Made by a program: the position numbers and the translations under genes. The notes below the pieces were generated by a model that did no database searches, was not told the origin of the DNA, and worked only from the letters and a program-made list of their open reading frames with translations. A stretch of DNA of 49,270 bases, from positions 1 through 49,270 of IMG/VR virus record IMGVR_UViG_3300035670_000323, one strand, 5' to 3'. The stretch's first letter is position 1. Each line of letters begins with the position of its first letter. Below are positions 39,476-47,704 of the stretch, piece after piece. The stretch comes from a virus.

Positions 39476-40203
39476 GATACGATTATGACCTGCCCTGTTG
39501 ATGTTGCCGCCGGGTCAAAAGATACGTTGAACACCGACCAGTTTTCAAGGTTCACGACAGTCCAATCAACCTCTTGGGCACCGGCCGTCGCCTTCACAAT
39601 GTAGTCGGCTGAATACGCCTGATGGTTTGCGGCGGCATTTGCGCTTGAGCGGTCTGTGAATGGAGACACCACCGTCCATGCTCCCCAATTCTGATTTCCA
39701 TTGGCAAACGTCACTATCCCGCACCCGTCTACCGTCGTCGTAATCGAGGTATCCGCTATGCCGTCCGATGCCTCTTGGCCGTTTTGAGAGTTTTGCGCGT
39801 CCGGTTGCGAGGCCTGGTCTGCCCCTGTGTATGAGAGCGACAGGCCAATAATGCTGTCCTTTGATGCCGCAAATGTAATAACAACATCATTCGTCCCTGT
39901 GTCCGGCGCAATGAGATACCACACGCTTGAACGGGCGTTGACATAATCCTGTCTGGTATCCGTCAGCTCGGTCATGTTCGTCCCGTTATAGGTCACGGAT
40001 GTCGGGTAAGCGGCCCCCGATGTGTAATGTCCGCTCGCCCAAACAAAAAGAATCCTGTCGGATCCTGCAACCGTATGAGAGTAGGTCAGGGAAGCCGATG
40101 AAGTATTTGACGAGGACGCCTTGTTGTCATAGGCGATCGCCGCAAAGGCTGTGCTCTGGACAAAAAGGCCGATAAATGCGATAGCGAATGCTTTATTGAG
40201 CAT
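39472..40203 (-). CDS. Secreted beta-sandwich protein, 243 aa
   Basis: ATG at 40203 with TGAGGT upstream. The signal MLNKAFAIAFIGLFVQSTAF ends AFA-AIAYD. The mature region (VTYNGTNMTELTDTRQDY, SSVWYLIAPDTGTNDVVITF) matches a widespread phage and bacterial beta-sandwich that I recall from fibre-like proteins. No catalytic motif is visible. It is one of a chain of secreted genes with stop/start overlaps. Confidence 0.7.
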   Translation of the reverse strand: MLNKAFAIAFIGLFVQSTAFAAIAYDNKASSSNTSSASLTYSHTVAGSDRILFVWASGHYTSGAAYPTSVTYNGTNMTELTDTRQDYVNARSSVWYLIAPDTGTNDVVITFAASKDSIIGLSLSYTGADQASQPDAQNSQNGQEASDGIADTSITTTVDGCGIVTFANGNQNWGAWTVVSPFTDRSSANAAANHQAYSADYIVKATAGAQEVDWTVVNLENWSVFNVSFDPAATSTGQVIIVS

Positions 40204-41560
40204 CGACGGTATACCTCACACACACATTGCAGAAATCGACCGTGCCAGTTTCAGTTCCGGTATCAAACTCCATGCGCTCGTTGGCGGTAAAGGTGCCGTT
40301 TGTGATTGAGCCGTCGTCTGCCTGGCCGTCGCTGTCGCAAACGACCTCCTCGAGCGCGTTCGTTCCATCGGATATTGTGATTCCTACCGATGTGCCCCCC
40401 TGGGTCCGGCAATACACTCCTGTTATTGTGATAGCGTCCGTCGGTGACCAAAACGGCACGTTGTCATGGGTGGTGCCGTCCGGGCTCTGAACCGTGAAAC
40501 ACTTGTCTTGTGTGTATGGAATTACTCGCTTTGCCGCGCCGTAATAGACAAGCTGATCGTCTGTCGTGTCGACCGCGACCTCGCCGGCGGCGTCCACCGT
40601 CGGGCCGGTCCCGTTCGGGATCTCGACCGAGGTTGCGCCACCTGCGTCAATGGCGCCGGCCACCGTTCCGAGCGTTGTCGTGCCGGCTGATAGGTTAGAG
40701 GCCGCGCCTGTCGTGATTCCGATTGAGGTTAGGGAAATGCCCGTAACGCCCGTGGACGAGCTGATAACAGCCGTATTGGCTGTGTCGTCCAGGTTGAGGG
40801 TTAGGTCCTCGTCGGACCCGTCGCCGTTGGCCGTGATGGTGAGCGCGCCGTCGGTGTCGTCTGCAAGGGTGATGGTGCCGATTTGGTTGGTCGCCGAGCC
40901 GGATCCGGTAAGCGTCATAACCCCGGCATTTGAAATCGTAAGAACGTCGGTTCCGTCTGATTGCTCGAATATGGCAAGGCTCGCCGTTTGCGTGGCGTTG
41001 CCTCTGACGACAAACTGCGCCTGGTCGCTTGTCCCCGTAACCGATAGCTTCCCGAGAGCGGACCCGCCAATTCCAACCGCGTCCGTTGAGGTTGAAAGGT
41101 TAATTTCTGTCCCGGCATCTGCCCACCCGTTTGAGCCGGTAATGAGCTTGGCCGAAAAGGTGTTGGTCGATTGATCGTATGACAGGGCGGTGTTGGCCGC
41201 GGTCGTGTCGGGCACGGTCCTGGGCGTTCCACCATTTACGTCGTCGGCGACAAAAACCTGGTCGTCGGCGAATGATTCTGTTCCGAAGTCGGTTGCAAAG
41301 TCGCTACCGGCCCCGGCCCCAATCTCGGTTACGGTTCCCGAAGAGTTCATGGTGTAAATCTTCGTTCCTCCGCTCCCGTTGTCTTTGGCATACATTTTCA
41401 TCCCGTTGGTTTCAGGTGCCACCGGGTCGGTGTCGAGCTCCGAAAAGTAGATGTCGTTCTTTTGGAGCCGTAATTCCCCTTCGTTGAAGCCGCCCAGGTT
41501 CCAGGCGTAGCAGTTCGCCGCGCAAAAAAGGCCGACGGCGACGGCGAGTGTTTTTTTCAT
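40193..41560 (-). CDS. Secreted fibre-like protein, 455 aa
   Basis: ATG at 41560 with GGAGGAC. The signal MKKTLAVAVGLFCAANCYAW is followed by a Gly/Thr/Ser/Asp-rich beta-repeat body (STGVTGISLTSIGITTGAA and similar), typical of trimeric fibres, and a C-terminal Cys-containing domain (KCFTVQSPDGTTHDNVPFW, FCNVCVRYTVDAQ). A fibre or adhesin role is plausible. No lyase or hydrolase motif is recognised. Confidence 0.65.
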   Translation of the reverse strand: MKKTLAVAVGLFCAANCYAWNLGGFNEGELRLQKNDIYFSELDTDPVAPETNGMKMYAKDNGSGGTKIYTMNSSGTVTEIGAGAGSDFATDFGTESFADDQVFVADDVNGGTPRTVPDTTAANTALSYDQSTNTFSAKLITGSNGWADAGTEINLSTSTDAVGIGGSALGKLSVTGTSDQAQFVVRGNATQTASLAIFEQSDGTDVLTISNAGVMTLTGSGSATNQIGTITLADDTDGALTITANGDGSDEDLTLNLDDTANTAVISSSTGVTGISLTSIGITTGAASNLSAGTTTLGTVAGAIDAGGATSVEIPNGTGPTVDAAGEVAVDTTDDQLVYYGAAKRVIPYTQDKCFTVQSPDGTTHDNVPFWSPTDAITITGVYCRTQGGTSVGITISDGTNALEEVVCDSDGQADDGSITNGTFTANERMEFDTGTETGTVDFCNVCVRYTVDAQ

Positions 41561-41572
41561 GTTGTCCTCCGG

Positions 41573-42355
41573 TTAACTTCCAACGCCCAAGAGCGTCAAG
41601 TCTCTGTTTGCACCGCCAACGGGAGGCGCATACTCATAAAAAGTAATAATGGACGATGTGCCTAAGTCGGGTGCAACATCAACCTGATTTTTTGATACGT
41701 TACCCGTAGCTGTAGACGCAGATGTTGAAATGTAATGAGCAAACGTGCATGAGCCATCGTTTCCGCCATTGTTTCTGTATTGATTTCCACCAGTTTCAAC
41801 CCACCCAGTTCCAGACAACGAAGTCCATGTGTTGTCGTCCGGCGTAAACCATCCGGCTATGGTTACGGTGCTTGTCTGCCCCGTCGTCTGTCCGGTAATT
41901 GTGACGGTGTATGGAGAGCTTGGCGCAGAGAAATCAAGTTCAACCTGCGCTTGGTCTACGGCCCATAAGTTTGCCGAGTCTGTTGGATTAAAGACGTGCA
42001 TAACAACAGTTGCTAAACCTGTTCCGGTGACGTTGAAAGATGGGTTTGCCGACCACGTTCCGTTGAATCGACACCAATGGATACGGGCTGATGTGTTTGT
42101 TGTGTTTACGCTACTCAATGACGACCACGTCTGCCCGCCGGATTCCGATACTGTGCTTGACATTGACGAGTTTCTTGTCATGGTGGCAACGTAGACCAAG
42201 TCTCCACTCGTCATTGATCCTGGCGGAGTAACAGCGACCGTTCCGGTTCCCACCGACCCATTGTCCGCAGGATTAGACGCTGAGTTGAAATAAGCAATAG
42301 TCGCCCAAGCAGGTGTCGAGGCAAACAAGAAAGCGATTAAGAGTAGTTTTTTCAT
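41573..42355 (-). CDS. Secreted beta-sandwich protein, 260 aa
   Basis: ATG at 42355 directly overlaps the upstream TGA (TGATG) with no clear RBS of its own. The signal MKKLLLIAFLFASTPAWA is followed by Thr/Ser/Gly-rich beta structure (SSTVSESGGQTWSSLSSV, NTTNTSARIHWCRFNG) similar in style to the 243-aa protein downstream. A carbohydrate- or surface-binding role is possible. Base use is a little more AT-rich than its neighbours. Confidence 0.65.
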   Translation of the reverse strand: MKKLLLIAFLFASTPAWATIAYFNSASNPADNGSVGTGTVAVTPPGSMTSGDLVYVATMTRNSSMSSTVSESGGQTWSSLSSVNTTNTSARIHWCRFNGTWSANPSFNVTGTGLATVVMHVFNPTDSANLWAVDQAQVELDFSAPSSPYTVTITGQTTGQTSTVTIAGWFTPDDNTWTSLSGTGWVETGGNQYRNNGGNDGSCTFAHYISTSASTATGNVSKNQVDVAPDLGTSSIITFYEYAPPVGGANRDLTLLGVGS

Positions 42356-44289
42356 CAGATGTTTGCCACGCTCACATAGGTTATGACGCCGCTGACCTGC
42401 CCTGTGCTTGACTGATCAATACAAACATTGTCGGCGTCGGTTGAAGTCTTGGCCCACCCACCTGGATTGAAAGGAAGCACGAAACCGCCGTTGGCGGCGA
42501 GGTTCTGCCCTGTGGCCGCCGTTGAGCCGCCCAAAAGACCTGTGGGGCTTGTCGCGCACACCGACCCCGTCCCGTCTATGACCGCCACGTTTTGAGCGGT
42601 AGCCGATACAAGCATGGCCGAGCAAATGTAGATGCGTTCACTCGCTGTCCCGGTGATTATTTGAGCGTCAGTGGCTTGGTTGATTTGTGCGTAAAGAGGG
42701 ACCTCTCTTTCGCAGGGGCCGGCTATCACGGTCGCCCCTCCCTTCTGCGCTACGTTGATAGGCTCATTGTCAGGGAAGGTTCCGATTGTGAGAGAGTCCG
42801 AGCCTCCGATCTGAACGTCCAGGTTCGTCGCCTGAACGGTCACGGTGTCTGAACCGCCAATCTGCACGTCGAGGTTGGTGGCCGTCACCGTTGTCGTTGG
42901 CATGGTTAGGACATCGACCTGGAGCTCGCCGGAAGCGTCGGTCTTGAGCGCCCGGGTGTTGGTCCCATCCGTTCCACCGATAAAAGCCGCATTGGCCGGG
43001 ACGGTCGTTCCCGTAGCGTCTGTGAAGGTTGGGTCCGAAGCGGTGATTGACCCGGAGTCCACAATCACGTTCAAGGCCCCGGCACCGTCGCCAACAACGA
43101 ACGTCCCGGATCCCGCGTTAGCCGTCACGGTCCCGGTGACGGTGACGTCATTGTTTGTGCCGAGGTTCACCAAGAGGCCGTCTGCTGCTGTTCCTGGGGC
43201 CGCCACAAGAGCGTTCCCGGCCCCCTCCATCATCATCGCCGTCCCGGTGATCGTGGCGTCGGTATCGCCTTCTGTGTATTGGGTTCCCGCTCCCGCGGCG
43301 ATGTAATCTCCGTTGGTGTCGGTCAGACGAACGGCTAAAGGATTTGAGTTGGTGTAATCCAGAACCGTCGCCTCGATTGACGAGGTTACTCCGTCTTGGA
43401 TTGCTCCGTCACCGGCCCCTCCGGCGACGAGATTGACCTTCAAGGCGTCATTGGTGTCGTCGATCATGGAGTCGCCAAGCGGAGTGAGAATCCCACGGAT
43501 TCCGATATCGTCCGAGGCATAGTCGATGTCTCGGACATCAAGATTTGTCGCTTGAACTGTCAATGTATCGGACCCGCCGATCTGAACATCAAGATTTGTT
43601 GCGGTGACCGTCGTTGTCGGCATGGACGTAACACTCACATCATTATTCGCGCCGAGGTTGACAAGCATACCGTCGGTCGAATCGCCTTTTAACCTGTCCC
43701 AATTCGTGCCGTCAAATACCACAGGAAAGGCGTAAACACTCGGGGCTGTTGGAGCCGCCGTATTCTCTGCGGAAATCGCCGCGGCCGTTGGGAGCTCGGT
43801 GTCTGCGGTTACGCTGCCGCTGACGGGTTGGGTCGCCTGCCAAAATGTTCCAGTTACGGCCAATGAGCCGTTTGTGATGTTGGCGTCAACGTCGTTGTCG
43901 GTCGTCGTTTGCGAGATTGCCACGGTTCCGCTATCGACTATGGTGTTCAGGGCGCCGGCGCCATCGGTAACTGTGACGGTCCCTGATACGGGCTGAGTCG
44001 CTTGCCAAAAAGTCCCTGAAACCGGCTGCGTGGCCTGCCAAAACGTGCCGGTGACTGGTTGTGGTGTGGTTCCGGTCGGATCCACGCGAAGCGGCGCTCC
44101 CGCAGTTCCAACCTCGTTCCCGGACGAGTCGTTGACGGAAATGCGCTGAACCTGCTTTGTCGTGGCGTCCTCGGAGATCGAATACGTCGCGATCTCTTTC
44201 CCGGAGCCCTCGGTGACGTTGATTGAAGAAGTCGCCGCGATGGCCGGGGCGCACAAAAGAAGGGATAAGGCGACGATTAGGTTTTTCAT
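42355..44289 (-). CDS. Secreted repetitive fibre-like protein, 644 aa
   Basis: The ATG at 44289 has AAGGAT upstream and overlaps the preceding stop; longer frames upstream are shadow. MKNLIVALSLLLCAPAIAAT is a Sec signal. Internal repeats dominate: GTFWQATQPVSG three times and TMPTTTVTATNLDVQIGGSD copies later. The Ser/Thr/Gly/Asp content and repeat period fit a beta-helical or trimeric fibre. A C-terminal domain (CEREVPLYAQINQATDAQII) may be the head. Exact function unknown. Confidence 0.7.
   Translation of the reverse strand: MKNLIVALSLLLCAPAIAATSSINVTEGSGKEIATYSISEDATTKQVQRISVNDSSGNEVGTAGAPLRVDPTGTTPQPVTGTFWQATQPVSGTFWQATQPVSGTVTVTDGAGALNTIVDSGTVAISQTTTDNDVDANITNGSLAVTGTFWQATQPVSGSVTADTELPTAAAISAENTAAPTAPSVYAFPVVFDGTNWDRLKGDSTDGMLVNLGANNDVSVTSMPTTTVTATNLDVQIGGSDTLTVQATNLDVRDIDYASDDIGIRGILTPLGDSMIDDTNDALKVNLVAGGAGDGAIQDGVTSSIEATVLDYTNSNPLAVRLTDTNGDYIAAGAGTQYTEGDTDATITGTAMMMEGAGNALVAAPGTAADGLLVNLGTNNDVTVTGTVTANAGSGTFVVGDGAGALNVIVDSGSITASDPTFTDATGTTVPANAAFIGGTDGTNTRALKTDASGELQVDVLTMPTTTVTATNLDVQIGGSDTVTVQATNLDVQIGGSDSLTIGTFPDNEPINVAQKGGATVIAGPCEREVPLYAQINQATDAQIITGTASERIYICSAMLVSATAQNVAVIDGTGSVCATSPTGLLGGSTAATGQNLAANGGFVLPFNPGGWAKTSTDADNVCIDQSSTGQVSGVITYVSVANI
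43800..44060 (-). repeat. GTFWQATQPVSG repeats in the 644-aa protein
   Basis: Imperfect tandem copies of a roughly 36-nt unit encode GTFWQATQPVSG and variants. I recall this motif from many environmental phage proteins. Similar two-fold repeats (LDVQIGGSDT with TATNLDV) lie near 42780-42900 and 43520-43640. Confidence 0.8.
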
Positions 44290-44471
44290 GTAAGTTGCAT
44301 CCTTTTGGTTTGTCCTTCGAGTGTTCGATAGGACCATTGGTAGCCGTCCGTCACCCAAGAATCCTCTCGGGACGGCGCCGTTGGGTCCGCGGCAAGCTGC
44401 GGATCTCTCGGAACGCGCTCGACCTCGGCGTATGCCGGGGCGCACATTAAGAGCAAAAAAACGATAATCAT
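44286..44471 (-). CDS. Small secreted protein, 61 aa (tandem paralogue)
   Basis: ATG at 44471. MIIVFLLLMCAPAYA-EVERV is a short signal sequence. The rest matches the upstream 88-aa protein: EV-RV-R-PQ, DP--P, D-WV, YQWSYRT-E--T and the last LT. The two genes overlap by ATGA, so this is a recent tandem duplication. Function unknown; it might be a small envelope-associated factor. Confidence 0.6.
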   Translation of the reverse strand: MIIVFLLLMCAPAYAEVERVPRDPQLAADPTAPSREDSWVTDGYQWSYRTLEGQTKRMQLT

Positions 44472-44734
44472 GTAAGCGTTGCCCTCACTGTTGTCGCCTC
44501 TTTGGTTCTGTATGAGTATTGATAGGTCGTCCCAGCTCCGGCATAGGTAATCCCGGCAAGCATACCGATAACCGCTCCGCCGCCTCCGCCTGTCGTTTTA
44601 AGCACCCACGCATCGCCTGGCGCCGGAGAGGCAGGGTCGCTTGTCACCTGCGGGACGCGCAACACGCGCTTAACCTCGGCGTGAGCCGATGTCGCGAACA
44701 GGGCAAGCGTCAACAATAGAATCGCTGTTCTCAT
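44468..44734 (-). CDS. Small secreted protein, 88 aa (tandem paralogue)
   Basis: ATG at 44734. The signal MRTAILLLTLALFATSAHA precedes EVKRVLRVPQVTSDPASPAP. Compared with the 61-aa copy downstream it has a Gly-rich insert (GGGGGAVIGMLAGITYAGAG), absent from the shorter paralogue. YQYSYRTKE and a final ATLT are shared. No known family. Confidence 0.6.
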   Translation of the reverse strand: MRTAILLLTLALFATSAHAEVKRVLRVPQVTSDPASPAPGDAWVLKTTGGGGGAVIGMLAGITYAGAGTTYQYSYRTKEATTVRATLT

Positions 44735-45198
44735 GTGTAATAGGTGAATGTCACACCTTCCCCGTTTACGGTTGAATCAATCCATACGTCCGAAAGATTA
44801 TCAATATCAATCGTTATCGAATCCAATGCTCTAAGGGGCACGCCAACACGGGTTCCGGCGCTTGCAATAACCCCCGCGCCCCCCACAACAACCGTCCCGG
44901 TGTTTGTCGCCAATGCCACGATGTCGACCTTATTGCAGGCCGTTGAAGCGGCCAATGCTACGCGCGTCCCGGCGGTTGTGACGATCTTTCGGCCTTCTGC
45001 AATGCCCGTATTTCCAGAAACCCCACCACTTACAATGTTTACGTCCTGTGTGCCGGACGGGATATTGCGCGTGACCATGCCAATCTCGGTGCCATCCGGG
45101 GCGTATGCCTGGGTGGCTACATCATCGCGGAAACAATACCCGGCTTGGGCTCCGAGTATTGTCCCGCAAACAATGAGGGGGAAGAGCTTCTTAATCAC
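44731..45198 (-). CDS. Secreted hypothetical protein, 155 aa (GTG start)
   Basis: The GTG at 45198 (VIKKLFPLIVCGTILGAQAG) overlaps the upstream stop and gives a proper signal peptide; the longer TTG frame would bury it. The mature protein is a beta-rich Thr/Val/Gly sequence (GTRVALAASTACNKVDIVAL, VVVGGAGVIASAGTRVGVPL), similar to phage head or tail surface proteins. Role unknown. Confidence 0.6.
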   Translation of the reverse strand: MIKKLFPLIVCGTILGAQAGYCFRDDVATQAYAPDGTEIGMVTRNIPSGTQDVNIVSGGVSGNTGIAEGRKIVTTAGTRVALAASTACNKVDIVALATNTGTVVVGGAGVIASAGTRVGVPLRALDSITIDIDNLSDVWIDSTVNGEGVTFTYYT

Positions 45199-45598
45199 GT
45201 CCCCATTTTTCCTGTCTGGAAATATGGGCTTCAATCGTCACGTCCGCGCCGGAGCCGGCTTGGCCGTCCAGGTGCAGGCGCATATACTTGAGCGCGATAG
45301 GCGAAATGGCGATATGGTGCCAATTCGTATCGGTGAGCGTGAGCAGAGGATCCGTAACACCCGTCGGCACAACCCACTTGGCGTCGCTCGCGCCTTCCGT
45401 AGTCGGAGGCACATGGCTCTGCTGTAAGTGGATCTTGACGTTCGGCGTGGTGCCGGTCGCCTTAATAGCGAGCGCGAACACTTCCCCGTAGGTCGTCTGC
45501 ATACTCTTGGTGTAGATCTGCTCATCGGCATTTACGCCGATTGCTGTTGCAATCCCGTCGGCCTCTGTGACTTGCCTTGATTCAGGTCCAAAGTTCAT
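45191..45598 (-). CDS. Hypothetical beta-rich protein without signal, 135 aa
   Basis: ATG at 45598 with AAGGGGGAAA. MNFGPESRQVTEADGIATAI begins a beta-rich protein (TTYGEVFALAIKATGTTPNV, TLTDTNWHHIAISPIALKYM) resembling phage decoration or fibre-associated proteins. It lacks a signal peptide, unlike the following genes, so it marks the boundary of the exported block. Function unknown. Confidence 0.6.
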   Translation of the reverse strand: MNFGPESRQVTEADGIATAIGVNADEQIYTKSMQTTYGEVFALAIKATGTTPNVKIHLQQSHVPPTTEGASDAKWVVPTGVTDPLLTLTDTNWHHIAISPIALKYMRLHLDGQAGSGADVTIEAHISRQEKWGRD

Positions 45599-46497
45599 GT
45601 TGCTTTCCCCCCTTTTTCTGCTTCTTTGATGTTTCGTTCCCTTGTATCCAGGACGCCGGCCTTCGCCGATAGCGCCCTCTCCCAAGTCTTGAGCCGGGCG
45701 TCCTCGTCCGCGAGCTTCGCCAGGCCGTTTTTGATGTCGTTGAGCTGTTCGGTGTTCTTTCTCTGAATGATGAGCAGGTTTTCCTTCTCTTCCGAGAGCT
45801 TTGCCAGGTCCTCGCGCGCTTGTGCCGTGGCTTCCTCGGCCTCTTTCTTCAAAGTCTCAAGCCGGGCCTGGGTTTCCGCGAAGGTCGCCCTTTGGACCGT
45901 CATAGTGTCGAGCTCGATCTTGAGCTCTTGGCGCTGCTGACGCACCCGGAGCTCGAGAGCTTGCAGGTCGCCCATGTTCTTTTCGTAAAGGTTCTGCGCC
46001 TGGACCAGGCGGTCCTCGCGCGCCTTCAAATCCCCGTCCTTAGCCGAAACTCGAAGCCCATAGTCGTCAACACGCTTGGCAAGGGCCTCCATATCTGCCC
46101 TTTGAGCTCTGATTCCCTCCAAAATGCTGTCATTGCTGTCAATGAGGGCCCGGATTTCGGCCCGTTCTTTCGCGTTTTGGGCCTTCCAGGCGGCCTTTTC
46201 CCGGTTGAAGGCCTCTATGTCCTGGCCGAGCCTGATTTCGCGGCCGTCGACCTGGCTACGTTGCAGGGAAATAGCCTTCTCGTCGGCCCGAAACCGCTCA
46301 TCACGGCTTTTATAGGCCTCTTCAATCTCGCGGTCCAGGTTCAGAAGGCGCTCTCCAAGGTCTTTCGCCTTCTTTTCGAGCTCGGCAATGACGGCCTGGT
46401 GCTTCCTGACCTGGTCTGCCCTCTGTTCCCTTATGGCCTCGGCCGTAATGACCGGCGCCGTGGCCTCAAAGCCCCCCTGAAATCCCCCGCTTCTCAT
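45595..46497 (-). CDS. Long coiled-coil protein, 300 aa
   Basis: ATG at 46497 (MRSGGFQGGFEATAPVITAE) with AGGGGG and an ATGA overlap. From residue 25 to nearly the end it is an Arg/Glu/Ala/Gln coiled coil (HQAVIAELEKKAKDLGERLL and so on). No signal peptide. It could be a rod-like tail component or a partner of the O-antigen ligase next to it. It is far too short for a siphovirus tape measure. Confidence 0.6.
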   Translation of the reverse strand: MRSGGFQGGFEATAPVITAEAIREQRADQVRKHQAVIAELEKKAKDLGERLLNLDREIEEAYKSRDERFRADEKAISLQRSQVDGREIRLGQDIEAFNREKAAWKAQNAKERAEIRALIDSNDSILEGIRAQRADMEALAKRVDDYGLRVSAKDGDLKAREDRLVQAQNLYEKNMGDLQALELRVRQQRQELKIELDTMTVQRATFAETQARLETLKKEAEEATAQAREDLAKLSEEKENLLIIQRKNTEQLNDIKNGLAKLADEDARLKTWERALSAKAGVLDTRERNIKEAEKGGKAT

Positions 46498-47702
46498 AGT
46501 TGCCCCCTGGTTTTTGCCGTGCACATCGCGAAAAAGGCCACCAACAGGAAGCCTGTCTGCACCATCCTGGTCGGAAAGGCTGCCATGGCATTGACGCTTA
46601 TACACGCGAGGCCGGCCAGGAGCTCATGCTGATAACCCCTGGCAAGGCGACGGACAAGATTGACAAAATAGCCGATAAAGATTGACAAACCGATAAGCCC
46701 GCCCTCCCAGGCGAGTTGAAGCCAACAGTTGTGCGCTTGTGGGAAGGGGTTCGGGTCGTGCTTGAATATCGGGAAAAGGTAAATGAACGTGTCCAGGCCA
46801 CGGCCAAAGAATAGGGATTTCACGTCAAAGGGCCCCGTCTGTGAGATGCCGAAGAAATCGGGCGAGCCCATAGGTCCGGCAGTATTGAATAGCCAGGTTT
46901 TGACAATGACCATCCATATCTGAAGGCGCCCGTCGCCGGCCAGGAAGGCCGCGTAGAAGGATCCCCAATCCCACAAAAGAAGGCAAACCGATAACCCCGC
47001 GATTGAAAGCCCGACCAGGGGACCGCGGTATCTCCGGTCCATGTTGAGCCAGGTGAGCGTCACCGCGCCGGCCAGGAGGGCCGTTGAGAGCCCGGCCGAT
47101 TTCGATAGGTAGGCCAGGATAAAGAGCGGGATGAAATAGAGCCGGCTCCGGTAAATGAGAAACGGCGCCATCACGGCGAAAAGAGAGCCCAGGCGCATTT
47201 GTTGTCGCACGGTCCCGAGGAAAAACGAGCCCTCTTTGGCGACGGCCTGTATGTCGATAAGGGATCCGCTACCGTCGTTTACCACGGTATACTTCGACCC
47301 AAAATCCATGAGGCTGTCGTGGCCGGTAAGTTGCATGACGACCAGGGCGAGCTCAAACCAAAACACCGCTTCGATAAAGCGCGTGATGATATTAAAGTCG
47401 CTTTTAAGAAGGGCCATATAAACATAGGCCGCCAGGATAAACAGGGCGACCGCGTTGAATGAGGCGAATGGAGCGGTGCTCAAAAAGGCGGTTAGCCAAA
47501 GGTATATGACAAGGGCCTTTAGCCAACCGCCCATTGAGTTGCAATAAACCAGGAAAAACCCAAAAAAGCCGGCCAAAACAACCCCCGCGAGCCAAAACAT
47601 CGGCTCGGTTCGGATTGACAGGGTATACGGGATCGGAGGAAGGACCGCCATAACGGCGAGCCACACCCCGAAGGCGTATGAGGCCAGGGTCTTTCCGTTC
47701 AT
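46494..47702 (-). CDS. O-antigen ligase/polymerase-like membrane protein
   Basis: 402 aa from ATG 47702, two bases after the previous stop; an upstream in-frame TTG would overlap that gene. About ten to twelve hydrophobic spans are visible. WaaL/Wzy-type features are GSFFLGTVRQQMRLGSLFAV near 158-177, GDGRLQIW (R259), FFGRGLDTF and AHNCWLQLAWEGGLIGLSIF (H324) in the last third. These enzymes join or polymerise undecaprenyl-linked glycans on the periplasmic face. A phage copy inside the late operon could alter the host surface. The family is clear; whether ligase or polymerase is not. Confidence 0.85.
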   Translation of the reverse strand: MNGKTLASYAFGVWLAVMAVLPPIPYTLSIRTEPMFWLAGVVLAGFFGFFLVYCNSMGGWLKALVIYLWLTAFLSTAPFASFNAVALFILAAYVYMALLKSDFNIITRFIEAVFWFELALVVMQLTGHDSLMDFGSKYTVVNDGSGSLIDIQAVAKEGSFFLGTVRQQMRLGSLFAVMAPFLIYRSRLYFIPLFILAYLSKSAGLSTALLAGAVTLTWLNMDRRYRGPLVGLSIAGLSVCLLLWDWGSFYAAFLAGDGRLQIWMVIVKTWLFNTAGPMGSPDFFGISQTGPFDVKSLFFGRGLDTFIYLFPIFKHDPNPFPQAHNCWLQLAWEGGLIGLSIFIGYFVNLVRRLARGYQHELLAGLACISVNAMAAFPTRMVQTGFLLVAFFAMCTAKTRGQL

Positions 47703-47704
47703 GC

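Noticed and set aside
45595-46497. Tape-measure protein for a long tail
   Set aside because: Only 300 aa, no hydrophobic segments, and gene order is podovirus-like with no tail-tube or assembly-chaperone genes.
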